This document shows, one piece after another, positions 24,358 through 33,456 of a DNA stretch of 49,911 nt. Source of the DNA: Janthinobacterium sp. Its GTDB lineage: Bacteria; Pseudomonadota; Gammaproteobacteria; Burkholderiales; Burkholderiaceae_D. The notes beneath the pieces were generated by a model. It did no database searches. It worked only from the letters and a program-made list of their open reading frames with translations, and had not been told where the DNA came from. The stretch covers positions 1 to 49,911 of the forward strand of contig JANXSQ010000357.1 in the NCBI GenBank assembly GCA_025356595.1, read 5' to 3'. Position 1 is the stretch's first letter; each line of letters starts with the position of its first letter. A program made the position numbers and the translations under genes.

Positions 24358-26400
24358 TCACGCCGGTGTGGCGCCCTCCCCGTGCAGCGGCAATATCACG
24401 CGAAATGTGGTGCCCTGCGCCGGCTCGCTGCTGACCTCGAGTTGTCCGCCCACCTCGCGGATGTATTCGCGGCTCTCGAACACGCCTATCCCCATCCCCG
24501 CCGCCTTGGTCGATTCGAAAGGCTTGAAGAGACGTTCGCGGATGAACTGTTCGCTCATGCCCAGGCCGTTGTCGCACAGCTCCACCACCGCGCTGTCGCG
24601 CTCGCGCAGCAGGCGCACCAGCACCCGGCCATCCTTGGCCGTGGCCTCGATGGCGTTCTGGATGATATGGCCGAGCACGCGCTCGAGCCGGCCCCAGTTG
24701 GCCAGCACCGTCAAGCCGCCCTGCGCCACCTCCAGCACCGGCGCCGGTTCCGAACCCGCCCGCGCCGACACGGCTTGCGCCAACAATTGATCGAGCTGCA
24801 AGGGCGCGGCCACATCCTGGCTCTGGCCGCGGCTGAGCTTGTGCAGCAGCAGCGTCATCTTGTTCACCGAGTAGTCCAGCGTGCCCAGCATGTCGCGCTG
24901 GAAGTCCGGATTGGCCCGGTGCTTTTCGGCGTTGCTCAACAACAGGGAAAGCTGGAACACCAGGTTTTTCAGATCGTGCACGATGAAGGTCGACATGCGG
25001 TTGAAGGATTCGAATTGGCGCGCCACCAGCAGCGAATCGGCCGACTCCCGGTGCGCCAGGTAACCGGCCGCCTGGCTGCCGGCGATCTTCAGCACGTCCA
25101 GCACCTCCCAATCCAGGCTCATCGGCGTGCGTGGATGGGCCAGCGCGACGAAGCCGAACAGGCGACCGTGCAGCATCAACGGCACCACCAACCACAACTG
25201 CGGCAAGGCCAGGACCCAATCGGGCATGGGCATCCCGTTCGGCCGCGCCAGCCATTCGGGTACGTCGATGACCCACTGCTTCGTTTCCAGGTGGCGGCAA
25301 AACGCGCTGGAAGCCGACTCGACCGCCGTCTGCGCCGGCATGTTCCAACTGGCCGCCGGCTCGCAGCGGTCTTGTTCGCGGCGTATCCACAGCGCCCCGG
25401 CCGGACTCTCCACCAATTGCGCGACCGCCTGGATGGTCCGCTCCCCCAAGCCGGGCCCATCGCCGGATAGCGCGCGCGTGAAGCGCAACCATTCCTCGCG
25501 GTAGTCGAAGCTGGCCGTATAAAAATGCTTGCTGATGAATACCTTCAGTTTCGAGCGCAGGGCGCCGGAAAACAGCACGCCGGCCAACAGCAGCCCCGCC
25601 CCGCCCAGATAGGCGACTTGCATCACCGGTCCCCAGGCGCCGCCGAAGTAGCGCAGGTAGTAGGCGCTGGAGGCCATCGCCAGAAGATAAATGGCGGAAC
25701 CCAGCAAGGCGGCGGAGCGGAACATCATCTGCCGCGACAAGGCCAGTCCCAGCTTCCAGGCCGGATTGCGCGCCGCCGACAGCGCGATCAGCGGCGCGGC
25801 CAGGGCGTTGACGATACCGCGCGCGGTCCAGATTTCCGGACTCACGGCGCGGAACAGCAAGGCGTCGCTATACAGGTAGAAATCGTAGACGAACAACGCG
25901 CCTATGCCCAGGCAGGCGAACTTGATGCCCCAGCGCTGCGGCGCCGGCGTGTTGCGGTACCACTGCTCGACGAGCAACATCCCCAGCACGGCCAGGAACA
26001 GGCGGCTGAACAGCACCGCCAGCAAGGCCGCGCTCGCCAATGGCGCGGCCAGCGCGCCGGCCAGCAACTGCGCGGCGGCCAGCGCGGCGATGGCGAGCAG
26101 GCAGGCGTTCAGGCGCAAGCCCGCCGGTTCCAGCAACAACAGCACGAACACCAGCCAGGCGCCGGAGCGCAGCACCTCCAGCAGCGCGCCGTACCAGGAC
26201 AGCGGATGGGCCCACAGCTCCAGGGCCACGGTGCCGGCGGCCCACAGCGCCGTCAGCAGGCAGGCGCCCGCCAGCGCGCGGGCGTTGCGGCGGGCGCGCC
26301 AATTTCCCAACAACAGCATGGAGAGCAGCAGGAAGCACAGCGAGGCCAGGCCATAGCTGAGCGCCGCCACATCGCCGCCCGACAAGGCCCCCGGCGTCAT
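24358..26400 (-). CDS. prsK: PEP-CTERM system histidine kinase PrsK
   Basis: A 680-residue sensor kinase. About ten hydrophobic segments fill residues 10-285 and form the membrane sensor. A GAF-like domain follows (about 315-460). The phospho-acceptor is H475 in FIVHDLKN, and the ATPase domain near the end shows N (IIQNAIEA), DNGLGM and the glycine-rich GMGIGVFES. It should phosphorylate PrsR. The ATG at 26400 overlaps the stop of the upstream sugar transferase (ATGA), so it depends on that transcript; a longer in-frame extension is a shadow of the transferase gene. Confidence 0.93.
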   Translation of the reverse strand: MTPGALSGGDVAALSYGLASLCFLLLSMLLLGNWRARRNARALAGACLLTALWAAGTVALELWAHPLSWYGALLEVLRSGAWLVFVLLLLEPAGLRLNACLLAIAALAAAQLLAGALAAPLASAALLAVLFSRLFLAVLGMLLVEQWYRNTPAPQRWGIKFACLGIGALFVYDFYLYSDALLFRAVSPEIWTARGIVNALAAPLIALSAARNPAWKLGLALSRQMMFRSAALLGSAIYLLAMASSAYYLRYFGGAWGPVMQVAYLGGAGLLLAGVLFSGALRSKLKVFISKHFYTASFDYREEWLRFTRALSGDGPGLGERTIQAVAQLVESPAGALWIRREQDRCEPAASWNMPAQTAVESASSAFCRHLETKQWVIDVPEWLARPNGMPMPDWVLALPQLWLVVPLMLHGRLFGFVALAHPRTPMSLDWEVLDVLKIAGSQAAGYLAHRESADSLLVARQFESFNRMSTFIVHDLKNLVFQLSLLLSNAEKHRANPDFQRDMLGTLDYSVNKMTLLLHKLSRGQSQDVAAPLQLDQLLAQAVSARAGSEPAPVLEVAQGGLTVLANWGRLERVLGHIIQNAIEATAKDGRVLVRLLRERDSAVVELCDNGLGMSEQFIRERLFKPFESTKAAGMGIGVFESREYIREVGGQLEVSSEPAQGTTFRVILPLHGEGATPA

Positions 26401-27143
26401 CGACTGCCCTTGCCGAACAACACCACCTGCACCGTGTCGAGCAAAATCAAGAGATCGAGGAAGAGGCTGTTGTTTTTGACGTAGTACAAATCGTATTGCA
26501 GCTTGCGCACGGCATCGTCGACCGAGTCGCCGTACTGATAGTGCACCTGCGCCAGGCCGGTGACGCCGGGCTTGATGCTGTGGCGCACATTGTAATAGGG
26601 CACCTCGCGGCCCAGGCGCTCGACAAAAAACGCCCGCTCCGGACGTGGACCGACGAAACTCATCGCGCCACGGAACACGTTCAGCATCTGCGGCAGTTCG
26701 TCGATGCGCAGCTTGCGCAGCCAATGGCCGCCGCGCGTCACGCGCGGGTAGGCCGCTGCGGCCCAGACCGGCTGGCCGCCCGGTTTGGCGTCGATGCGCA
26801 TGCTGCGGAACTTCAGCACATGAAACAAGCGTCCGTTGATGCCGACCCGCTGCTGTTGATACAGGACGGGGCCGCCGTCCTCGCAGCCGGCAGCAAGCTC
26901 GGCGTCCACCAGTTCACCGTCGCCGGCTGCGTAGCCGTGGCCGGCGAGCCGTGTTGCGTACCGGCCGCCATGCTGTTGCCGGGCGAGGCCTCGCTGCTGG
27001 CCATCGCCCCCCAGCACGAACACCAGGCTGCCGCGGCTGGCGAAATGAATCGCCGGCACCAGATGGAACAGCAACTCCAGCAACTCCAGCAACAACAGAA
27101 CGAAGGCCATCCTCGAGACGTAATGGCTGAAAATCCGTATCAT
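26397..27143 (-). pseudogene. Rearranged EPS undecaprenyl-phosphate sugar transferase
   Basis: The C-terminal ~145 residues are a bacterial sugar-transferase domain (GPVLYQQQRVG, VLKFRSMR, RIDELPQMLNVFRGAMSFVGPRPE, YYNVRHSIKPGVTGLAQV, LQYDLYYVKN, VVLFGKGSR). The first ~25 residues (MIRIFSHYVSRMAFVLLLLE) match the N-terminus of the exosortase-A EPS transferase family. The open frame is only 248 residues against about 460 expected. The second to fifth membrane helices are mostly gone, the KR-x-FD membrane-entry helix before the catalytic core is missing, and residues ~42-88 are non-homologous because that stretch appears inverted. The frame stays open throughout, so a protein could be made, but normal activity is doubtful. 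Its stop overlaps prsK. Confidence 0.7.
26877..27020 (+). pseudogene. Inverted internal fragment of the sugar transferase
   Basis: On the plus strand, frame starting 26877, this encodes about 47 residues including GVHQFTVAGCVAVAGEP and LLPGEASLLAIAPQHE. These resemble the central Rossmann-like domain of the same EPS transferase family (F-x-V-x-G-x-V-x3-GE, then SLL-x-A-x2-H). They are flanked on both sides by minus-strand transferase sequence. Recognition is from family pattern memory, not an alignment. Confidence 0.55.
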
Positions 27144-27356
27144 GACCGCTCCCGCGCCGCAGCGAAGCCGTCTGCGGCCCAAGGGCACCACGCCCACGCA
27201 AATGGCCAGTCCATCATGGCTCAGCATTGGGGAGCGGTGTTGAGCCGCCACAAGCGGCGGACCCGACCAGATAAACGCGCCTGAAACTGGCGCAATACCC
27301 AGCGCGCTGATACCAAATGGACTATAGTATGCTTCCTCACAAAAAAACGACTAGTC

Positions 27357-28970
27357 ATGAAATTTGATGTAGCGATTGTCGGCAGCGGACTGGCGGGTTT
27401 GTCAGTCGCGCTCCATCTGGCTGAAACGCGCACCGTCGCGATCATTTCCAAACGCGCGCTGCTGGACGGCGCCAGCAACTGGGCCCAGGGCGGCATCGCC
27501 GCCGTCCTCGACTCCGGCGACAGCCACGCCCAGCACATCGACGACACCCTGGTGGCCGGCGGCGGCCTGTGCGACGAGAGCGCGACCCGCTTCATCGTCG
27601 AGCACGGCCGCGAGGCGATCGAGTGGCTGATCGACCAGGGCGTGCCCTTCACGCGCGACGCCAGCGCCGAACTGGGCTTCCACCTGACCCGCGAGGGCGG
27701 CCACAGCCAGCGGCGCATCATCCACGCCGCCGACGCCACCGGCCACGCCGTGCAGGTGACGCTGGAGGAGAAGGTGCGCGCGCACCCGAACATCACCCTG
27801 TTCGAACACCACTGCGCGATCGACCTGATCACCTCCGACAAGCTCGAGCACAAGCGCGGCCAGCACAACGCCCAGCCGAAATGCCACGGCCTGTACGTGC
27901 AGGACGAACAGAGCGGCAAGGTGTTGACCTTCGCCGCCGAGCAGACCGTGCTGGCCACCGGCGGCGCCGGCAAGGTCTACCTGTACACGACCAATCCGGA
28001 CACCGCCAGCGGCGACGGCATCGCCATGGCCTGGCGCGCCGGCTGCCGCGTCTCGAACATGGAGTTCATCCAGTTCCATCCGACCTGCTTGTACCATCCC
28101 TACGCGAAATCCTTCCTGATCACGGAGGCGATCCGCGGCGAGGGCGGCCTCTTGAAGCTGCCGCCCGAGGCGGGCGCGGCGGCCGGCACCCGTTTCATGC
28201 TGGCCCACGACGCGCGCGCCGAGCTGGCGCCGCGCGACGTCGTCGCCCGCGCCATCGACTTCGAGATCAAGAAGCGCGGCCTCGACTACGTGCACCTGGA
28301 CATCAGCCACAAACCGGCCGACTTCCTCATTGAGCACTTCCCGACCATCTACGCGCGCTGCCTGGAACTGGGCATCGACATCACCAAGCAGCCCATTCCC
28401 ATCGTCCCGGCGGCCCACTACACCTGCGGCGGCGTCGTCACCGACCTGTCCGGGCGCACCGACCTGCCCGGCCTGTACGCGGTCGGCGAGACGGCCTGCA
28501 CCGGCCTGCACGGCGCCAACCGCCTGGCCAGCAATTCCCTGCTGGAATGCCTGGTCATCGGCCGCGCCTGCGCCCACGAGATCGAGAAAAGCGAACGCAT
28601 CCCCGTGCCCTATCTGCCCGACTGGGACGAAAGCCGCGTCACCGACGCCGACGAGGAAGTGGTCATCTCGCACAATTGGGACGAGTTGCGCCGCTTCATG
28701 TGGAACTACGTCGGCATCGTGCGCACCACCAAGCGTCTGGAGCGGGCCCAGCACCGCATCGCCCTGCTCAAGGAAGAGATCGACGAGTACTACCGCAACT
28801 TCCGCATCACGCACGACCTGCTGGAACTGCGCAACCTGGTCGACGTCGCCTCGCTGATCGTCAACAGCGCCCTGTCGCGGCGCGAAAGCCGCGGCCTGCA
28901 CTTCAGCCGCGACTATCCGGAAACCCTGCCGAAGGCCTTGCCGAGCGTGCTGACGCCGGCGCGCCGCTAA
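27357..28970 (+). CDS. nadB: L-aspartate oxidase
   Basis: A 537-residue FAD enzyme that oxidises L-aspartate to iminoaspartate, the first step of de novo NAD synthesis. The dinucleotide-binding GSGLAGLS lies at residues 9-16. Flavin and active-site blocks are visible: [27 protein letters not shown] and [20 protein letters not shown]. The start is ATG 27357; a TATAGT at 27323-27328 is a possible -10. The product feeds NadA, encoded at 40925-42058 on the other strand. Confidence 0.97.
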   Translation: MKFDVAIVGSGLAGLSVALHLAETRTVAIISKRALLDGASNWAQGGIAAVLDSGDSHAQHIDDTLVAGGGLCDESATRFIVEHGREAIEWLIDQGVPFTRDASAELGFHLTREGGHSQRRIIHAADATGHAVQVTLEEKVRAHPNITLFEHHCAIDLITSDKLEHKRGQHNAQPKCHGLYVQDEQSGKVLTFAAEQTVLATGGAGKVYLYTTNPDTASGDGIAMAWRAGCRVSNMEFIQFHPTCLYHPYAKSFLITEAIRGEGGLLKLPPEAGAAAGTRFMLAHDARAELAPRDVVARAIDFEIKKRGLDYVHLDISHKPADFLIEHFPTIYARCLELGIDITKQPIPIVPAAHYTCGGVVTDLSGRTDLPGLYAVGETACTGLHGANRLASNSLLECLVIGRACAHEIEKSERIPVPYLPDWDESRVTDADEEVVISHNWDELRRFMWNYVGIVRTTKRLERAQHRIALLKEEIDEYYRNFRITHDLLELRNLVDVASLIVNSALSRRESRGLHFSRDYPETLPKALPSVLTPARR

Positions 28971-28971
28971 A

Positions 28972-28995
28972 CCGGCGCAAGCGCGGCGCCGGCTT
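28972..28995. terminator. Hairpin between nadB and roxA
   Basis: CCGGCGC (28972-28978) pairs perfectly with GCGCCGG (28986-28992) around a seven-base loop, immediately after the nadB stop. Only two T follow, so it is a weak intrinsic terminator serving convergent genes. Confidence 0.5.
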
Positions 28996-29061
28996 CAGGC
29001 CCTCATGGTCTGCGCCCGGCGCCGCGCCTCTTATGTGGCGGGCGGCGCCGTCCTTGTCGCC

Positions 29062-30207
29062 TCAATCCTGGAAATACCAGAAGCCGCCGTTCACCCATTG
29101 CGTCAACTCCGCCACGAAGGCCGGCTGCTCCAGCCACGCCGCGAGCGTCGCGTGGCTCAGGCGTTCCTCGTCGCACAGCGCCAGCACGGCGCCGCGCGCG
29201 CCGGCGCCGAAATCGTGGCGCTCGCCATTGACGTAGCAAATCCCCTCGTCGACCGTCTCGTCGAGATAGAAACACCGCAGGCCGCCGATGCGCAGCAGAT
29301 CCTGGCGCGCCAGTTCCTCCAGCAATTCCGGCGCGCCGAAAGGCTCCTCCAGTTCCTGCAGATCGAGCTGGCACTTGGTCTTCGACAGATAGGCGCCGGC
29401 GAAATCGGCGATCAAGGCCTTGTCGTCGAGCAGCGCCTGCAGATGCGCCCGTATGCGCGCGAAATCGCTGGCGTCGACGCGCCCCTGTTGATGATGGCGC
29501 GGGCGCTGCGGATCCTCGATCAGGGCATTGCCCAGCTCCTTGTCGATCAAATGGTCGGCCAGGCCGCTGAGCATGTCGCGCGCCGATTTGGTGCGGAAAC
29601 CCACCGAAAAACTCATCGACTCCTCCAGCGTCACGCCGTCGTGGGGAAAGCCGGGCGGAATGTAGAGTATGTCGCCGGGTAGCAATTCGACATCGATGAT
29701 CGCCTCGAAGGGATCGGTGTGCAGCAGCGCCGCGTGGGCGGCGAACTGGCGGTGATTGCCGCGCGCGCCGACGCGCCAGCGGCGCCGCCCCGATCCCTGG
29801 CAGATGAAGACGTCGTACAGGTCGATGTGCGGCCCGACGCCGCCGCCCGGCGTCGCGTAACTGACCATCACATCGTCCATGCGCCATTTGGGCAGGAAGG
29901 AAAAGGCGCCGACCAGCTCCGCCACCTCGGGCGACCAGTGATTCACGGCCTGCACCAGCAGCGACCAGTCGCGCTCGCCGAGCCGTTCATACTCCTCGAA
30001 GGGACCGCCCTCGGCCTGCCAGGCGTCGCCTTGCTTGTAGACCAGGCGCGATTCGATCTGTTCTTCGCAGGCCAGGCCGGCCAGTTCGTCGGCGCTGATC
30101 GGGTCGCGCCAGTCCGGCAGGCCCTGGCGTATCACCAGGGGTTTTTGCTGCCAATAGTGCTCTAGAAAATGTTCGATGGAGAAATCGGTCAACTGAAGTT
30201 TTAACAT
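29062..30207 (-). CDS. roxA: Ribosomal protein L16 arginine hydroxylase (JmjC/cupin)
   Basis: A 381-residue homologue of E. coli YcfD/RoxA, a 2-oxoglutarate- and iron-dependent oxygenase that hydroxylates an arginine of ribosomal protein L16. The iron ligands are visible: H127-x-D129 in GPHIDLYDVF and H189 in IPPGFPHDG. The N-terminal cupin domain is followed by a helical dimerisation region and a winged-helix C-terminus, as in the family. It starts 248 bases from hcnA on the opposite strand. Confidence 0.93.
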   Translation of the reverse strand: MLKLQLTDFSIEHFLEHYWQQKPLVIRQGLPDWRDPISADELAGLACEEQIESRLVYKQGDAWQAEGGPFEEYERLGERDWSLLVQAVNHWSPEVAELVGAFSFLPKWRMDDVMVSYATPGGGVGPHIDLYDVFICQGSGRRRWRVGARGNHRQFAAHAALLHTDPFEAIIDVELLPGDILYIPPGFPHDGVTLEESMSFSVGFRTKSARDMLSGLADHLIDKELGNALIEDPQRPRHHQQGRVDASDFARIRAHLQALLDDKALIADFAGAYLSKTKCQLDLQELEEPFGAPELLEELARQDLLRIGGLRCFYLDETVDEGICYVNGERHDFGAGARGAVLALCDEERLSHATLAAWLEQPAFVAELTQWVNGGFWYFQD

Positions 30208-30331
30208 GGTGTGCGCAGGGAACGGTGAGCCGCCTGTTGTACCAGCATCGCCGGCGCATAGATATCTCCAGGATCAAGGAAAACAAGATTCCCCTCCCGC
30301 CCCGGGCGACGGCGTGTATTCCTATTCAATT

Positions 30332-30375
30332 TAGGACTATTCCTAGTTACAGTCAAATTATCATATTGCTATAAT
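30332..30375 (+). promoter_or_regulatory. hcnA promoter with palindromic operator
   Basis: An extended -10, TGCTATAAT (TATAAT at 30370-30375), lacks a good -35 (TTACAG at 30347-30352). A perfect inverted repeat TAGGA-CTAT-TCCTA lies at 30332-30345, centred about 43 bases before the predicted transcription start. That is the position used by class II activators such as LuxR- and FNR-type proteins. The motif does not match the FNR consensus. Confidence 0.55.
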
Positions 30376-30455
30376 GAATTAAATGACATTACTACGGATA
30401 TGGTATTACCCTGCCATGGACGCCTCCCCCATCCTGACCATCGATTAGGACATGC

Positions 30456-30770
30456 ATGTATATGTTGCACAGAAAGTATGATATTCAAGAACTCGGCGCC
30501 GAGCAGTTGAGCCTGACAATCGACGGCAAGTCGGTTGCCGCCGCCGCCGGCGAAACCGTCCTCAGCGTGCTCAACGCCGTTGGCCTGCGCCAACTGGCCC
30601 GCAACGACAATCAGGAAATGGCCGGCTCCTATTGCGGCATGGGCGTGTGCCATTGCTGCCAGGTGAAAATCGACGGCCGCTACAAGCGCCGCGCCTGCCA
30701 GACCATCGTCCAGGCGGGCATGCAGGTGGAAACGGCCAGCAACCGCATCGAACTGGAGGGGCTGCGATGA
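30456..30770 (+). CDS. hcnA: Hydrogen cyanide synthase subunit HcnA (2Fe-2S)
   Basis: A 104-residue ferredoxin-like subunit. The cluster ligands C60-x4-C65-x2-C68 and C81 are visible (YCGMGVCHCC and RRACQT). Length and sequence closely resemble pseudomonad HcnA (DIQ near the N-terminus, GETVLSV, GLRQ-x-ARND). With HcnB and HcnC it forms a membrane-associated flavoenzyme that oxidises glycine to HCN and CO2. Related opine/hydroxyproline dehydrogenase small subunits are the main alternative. AGGA precedes ATG 30456 by five bases. Stop and next start overlap (ATGA). Confidence 0.85.
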   Translation: MYMLHRKYDIQELGAEQLSLTIDGKSVAAAAGETVLSVLNAVGLRQLARNDNQEMAGSYCGMGVCHCCQVKIDGRYKRRACQTIVQAGMQVETASNRIELEGLR

Positions 30771-32176
30771 CACAGCGTCCCCTGATCATCGGCGGCGGGC
30801 CCGCCGGCATGGCCGCGGCCATCGAACTGGCCGAGCACGGCGTCGCCAGCACCCTGCTCGACGAAGCCTCGCGCCTGGGCGGGGTCCTGTACCGGGGCCC
30901 GCTGCGCCAGGGCGTCGAGCTCGACTACCTGGGCGAGCGCTACCGCGACTCCATGCAAGCCCTGCATGGCGACTTCGAGCGCGTCCGCGGCCAGGTCGAC
31001 GTGCGCCTGAACACCCGCGTGGTCGGCGGCGAAGGCGGCGCCCAACTGTATGCCCTGAACGAGCACGAACAGGTCGAGAGCTTCGCCTACCAACACCTGC
31101 TGCTGTCGGCCGGCTGCCACGAGCGCAGCGTGCCCTTCCCCGGCTGGACCTTGCCGGGCGTGCTGATGCTGGGCGGTTTGCAACTGCAAATCAAGAGCGG
31201 CGTCGTCAAGCCGCTGGGCCGCACCGTCATCGCCGGCACCGGCCCGCTGCTGCCCCTGGTGGCTTGCCAGTTGCACCGCGCCGGCGCCGAACTGGCCGGC
31301 GTGTACGAGGCCTGCAGCTTCGGCCGCATCGCCAAGGAAACGCTGGCCCTGCTGAACAAGCCGCAACTCTTCCTCGACGGCCTGAGCATGCTGGCGTATC
31401 TGAAGCGCCACCGCGTGCCCATGCATTACGGCATGGGCGTGGTGGCCGTGCAGGGACAGGCCGAGTTGCAGCGGGTCAGCGTGGCGCCCTACGACGCGGA
31501 CTGGCAGGCCGACCTGACGCGCGTATCCCACGTCGCGGCGGAAACGCTGGCCGTCGGCTACGGTTTCATCCCGCGCACCCAATTGACGCAGCAGATGGAC
31601 TTGCAGCACGACTACCACGCGGACGGCTACCTGAAGCCGCTCATCAACCCGTGGCAACAGAGCAGCCAGGCGCACATCCACCTGGCCGGCGACATCGGCG
31701 GCCTGCGCGGCGGCGAGGCGGCAATGCTCAGCGGCCGCATCGCCGCCCTGTCGATGCTGCGCCTGCGCGGCACCTTGGGCGCGGCGGACGCCGAGGCGAA
31801 GCGCCAGCAGCTCCTGGGCAAGCTCGAGGCCATCCTGCGTTTCCGCGTCGGCATCGACAGCTTCACCCAGCGCGGCAGCGCGCAACTCAAGCTGCCCGCC
31901 GCCGACACCGTCATCTGCCGCTGCGAGCACGTCACCCGCGGCGACATCGACACCGCCCTGGCCCAGGGCGTGCAAGACATGATCAGCCTGAAAATGCGCA
32001 CCCGCGTCAGCATGGGCGATTGCCAGGGCAAGATGTGCGTCGGCTATTGCAGCGACCGCCTGCGCGAGCACACCGGCAAGGACGACATCGGCTGGATACG
32101 CCCGCGCTTCCCGCTCGACCCCTTGCCGTTCTCGGCCTTCGCCGCCCCGGCAGCCCCCCACACCGCAGAGGTATGA
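30767..32176 (+). CDS. hcnB: Hydrogen cyanide synthase subunit HcnB
   Basis: A 469-residue NAD(P)/FAD-binding oxidoreductase, the size of pseudomonad HcnB. The FAD motif IIGGGPAGMAA is at the N-terminus, the second dinucleotide site is IAGTGPLLPL, and HLAGDIGGLRGGEAAM closes the flavin fold. The C-terminal BFD-like domain carries four Cys (CRCEHV; DCQGKMCVGYC) for a second iron-sulfur centre. It is joined to hcnA and hcnC by ATGA overlaps at both ends, so the three subunits are made in step. Confidence 0.87.
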   Translation: MTQRPLIIGGGPAGMAAAIELAEHGVASTLLDEASRLGGVLYRGPLRQGVELDYLGERYRDSMQALHGDFERVRGQVDVRLNTRVVGGEGGAQLYALNEHEQVESFAYQHLLLSAGCHERSVPFPGWTLPGVLMLGGLQLQIKSGVVKPLGRTVIAGTGPLLPLVACQLHRAGAELAGVYEACSFGRIAKETLALLNKPQLFLDGLSMLAYLKRHRVPMHYGMGVVAVQGQAELQRVSVAPYDADWQADLTRVSHVAAETLAVGYGFIPRTQLTQQMDLQHDYHADGYLKPLINPWQQSSQAHIHLAGDIGGLRGGEAAMLSGRIAALSMLRLRGTLGAADAEAKRQQLLGKLEAILRFRVGIDSFTQRGSAQLKLPAADTVICRCEHVTRGDIDTALAQGVQDMISLKMRTRVSMGDCQGKMCVGYCSDRLREHTGKDDIGWIRPRFPLDPLPFSAFAAPAAPHTAEV

Positions 32177-33435
32177 ACATGCATAAAAAATACGACATCG
32201 TGATCGCCGGCGGCGGCGTCATCGGTGCCTCCTGCGCCTACCAGTTATCCAAGCGCAAGGGCCTGAAAGTGGCCCTGATCGACGCCAAGCGTCCGGGCAA
32301 CGCCTCGCGCGCCTCGGCCGGCGGCCTGTGGGCCATCGGCGAATCGGTCGGCCTCGGCTGCGGCGTGATCTTCTTCCGCATGAACGCGGCCAAGGACAAG
32401 CTGGAGGCGGCCAACAACGCCGTCCACGTCAGCGCCAGCACGCCGCACATTCTGCCCGACAGCTTCTTCAACTTCGCGCTGGCCTCGAACGCCATGTACC
32501 CGCAGTTGCACCAGGAATTGAAGGACAATCACGGCATGGACTTCAAGTTCGAGGAAACCGGCTTGAAATTCGTCATCTACGACGAGCAGGACCAGCTGTA
32601 CGCCGAACACATCGCGGCGCAGATCCCGCATCTGGCGGACCAGGTGCGCTGGCTCGACCAGGGCCAGTTGCGCGCCAACGAACCCTACATCAGCCAGCGC
32701 GCGACGGGCGCGCTGGAATTCCTCTGCGACCACCAGGTCAGCCCCTTCCGCCTGACCGACGCCTATACCGAGGCGGCGCGCCAGAACGGCGTCGACATCT
32801 ACTTCAACACCAACGTCAGCGGCGTGCTGCGCCAGGGTGCGCGCGTGATCGGCGTCGAAACGCGCGAAGCGGGCCGTTTCTATTGCGACACTCTGATCAA
32901 CGCGGCCGGCTCCTGGGCCTCCGAACTGTGCGAATGGGCCACCGGCCGCGGCATCCCCGTCAAGCCGGTCAAGGGGCAGATCGTGTTGACGGAAAAACTG
33001 CCGAAGTTGCTGCGCGGCTGCATCACCACCAGCGACTGCTACATCGCGCAAAAGGACAACGGCGAAATCCTCATCGGCAGCACCACCGAGGACAAGGGCT
33101 TCGACGTCAGCAACACCCTGCCGGAAATCACCGGCCTGGTGCAGGGCGCCACGCGCTGCATCCCGGAACTGGCGAACGTCAACATCAAACGCTGCTGGGC
33201 CGGCTTGCGGCCCGGTTCGCCGGACGAATTGCCGATTCTCGGCCCGATGGCGGGCGCCGAAGGCTATCTGAACGCCTGCGGCCATTTCCGCACCGGCATT
33301 CTGACTTCGGCGATCACCGGCGTGCTGCTCGACAAGCTGGTGCACGGCGAGCCGACGCCGCTCGACGTGACGCCCTTCCTGGCCGACCGCTTCAGCGAGT
33401 GCGCGCCCGTCGCCGCCCTGCCCGCGGCGGCCTGA
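32173..33435 (+). CDS. hcnC: Hydrogen cyanide synthase subunit HcnC
   Basis: A 420-residue DAO-family flavoprotein (glycine oxidase-like). The FAD motif IAGGGVIGAS is at about residues 10-19; the C-terminal RCWAGLRPGSPDELPILG is typical of D-amino-acid/glycine oxidases. The ATG at 32173 overlaps the hcnB stop. ATG 32179 has the better spacing to AGAGG, so the true start could be two codons later. As the dehydrogenase subunit it should take electrons from glycine. It converges on eutC with a 21-base gap. Confidence 0.87.
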   Translation: MNMHKKYDIVIAGGGVIGASCAYQLSKRKGLKVALIDAKRPGNASRASAGGLWAIGESVGLGCGVIFFRMNAAKDKLEAANNAVHVSASTPHILPDSFFNFALASNAMYPQLHQELKDNHGMDFKFEETGLKFVIYDEQDQLYAEHIAAQIPHLADQVRWLDQGQLRANEPYISQRATGALEFLCDHQVSPFRLTDAYTEAARQNGVDIYFNTNVSGVLRQGARVIGVETREAGRFYCDTLINAAGSWASELCEWATGRGIPVKPVKGQIVLTEKLPKLLRGCITTSDCYIAQKDNGEILIGSTTEDKGFDVSNTLPEITGLVQGATRCIPELANVNIKRCWAGLRPGSPDELPILGPMAGAEGYLNACGHFRTGILTSAITGVLLDKLVHGEPTPLDVTPFLADRFSECAPVAALPAAA

Positions 33436-33456
33436 GGCGCGCCAAGCGGGGCGCGG

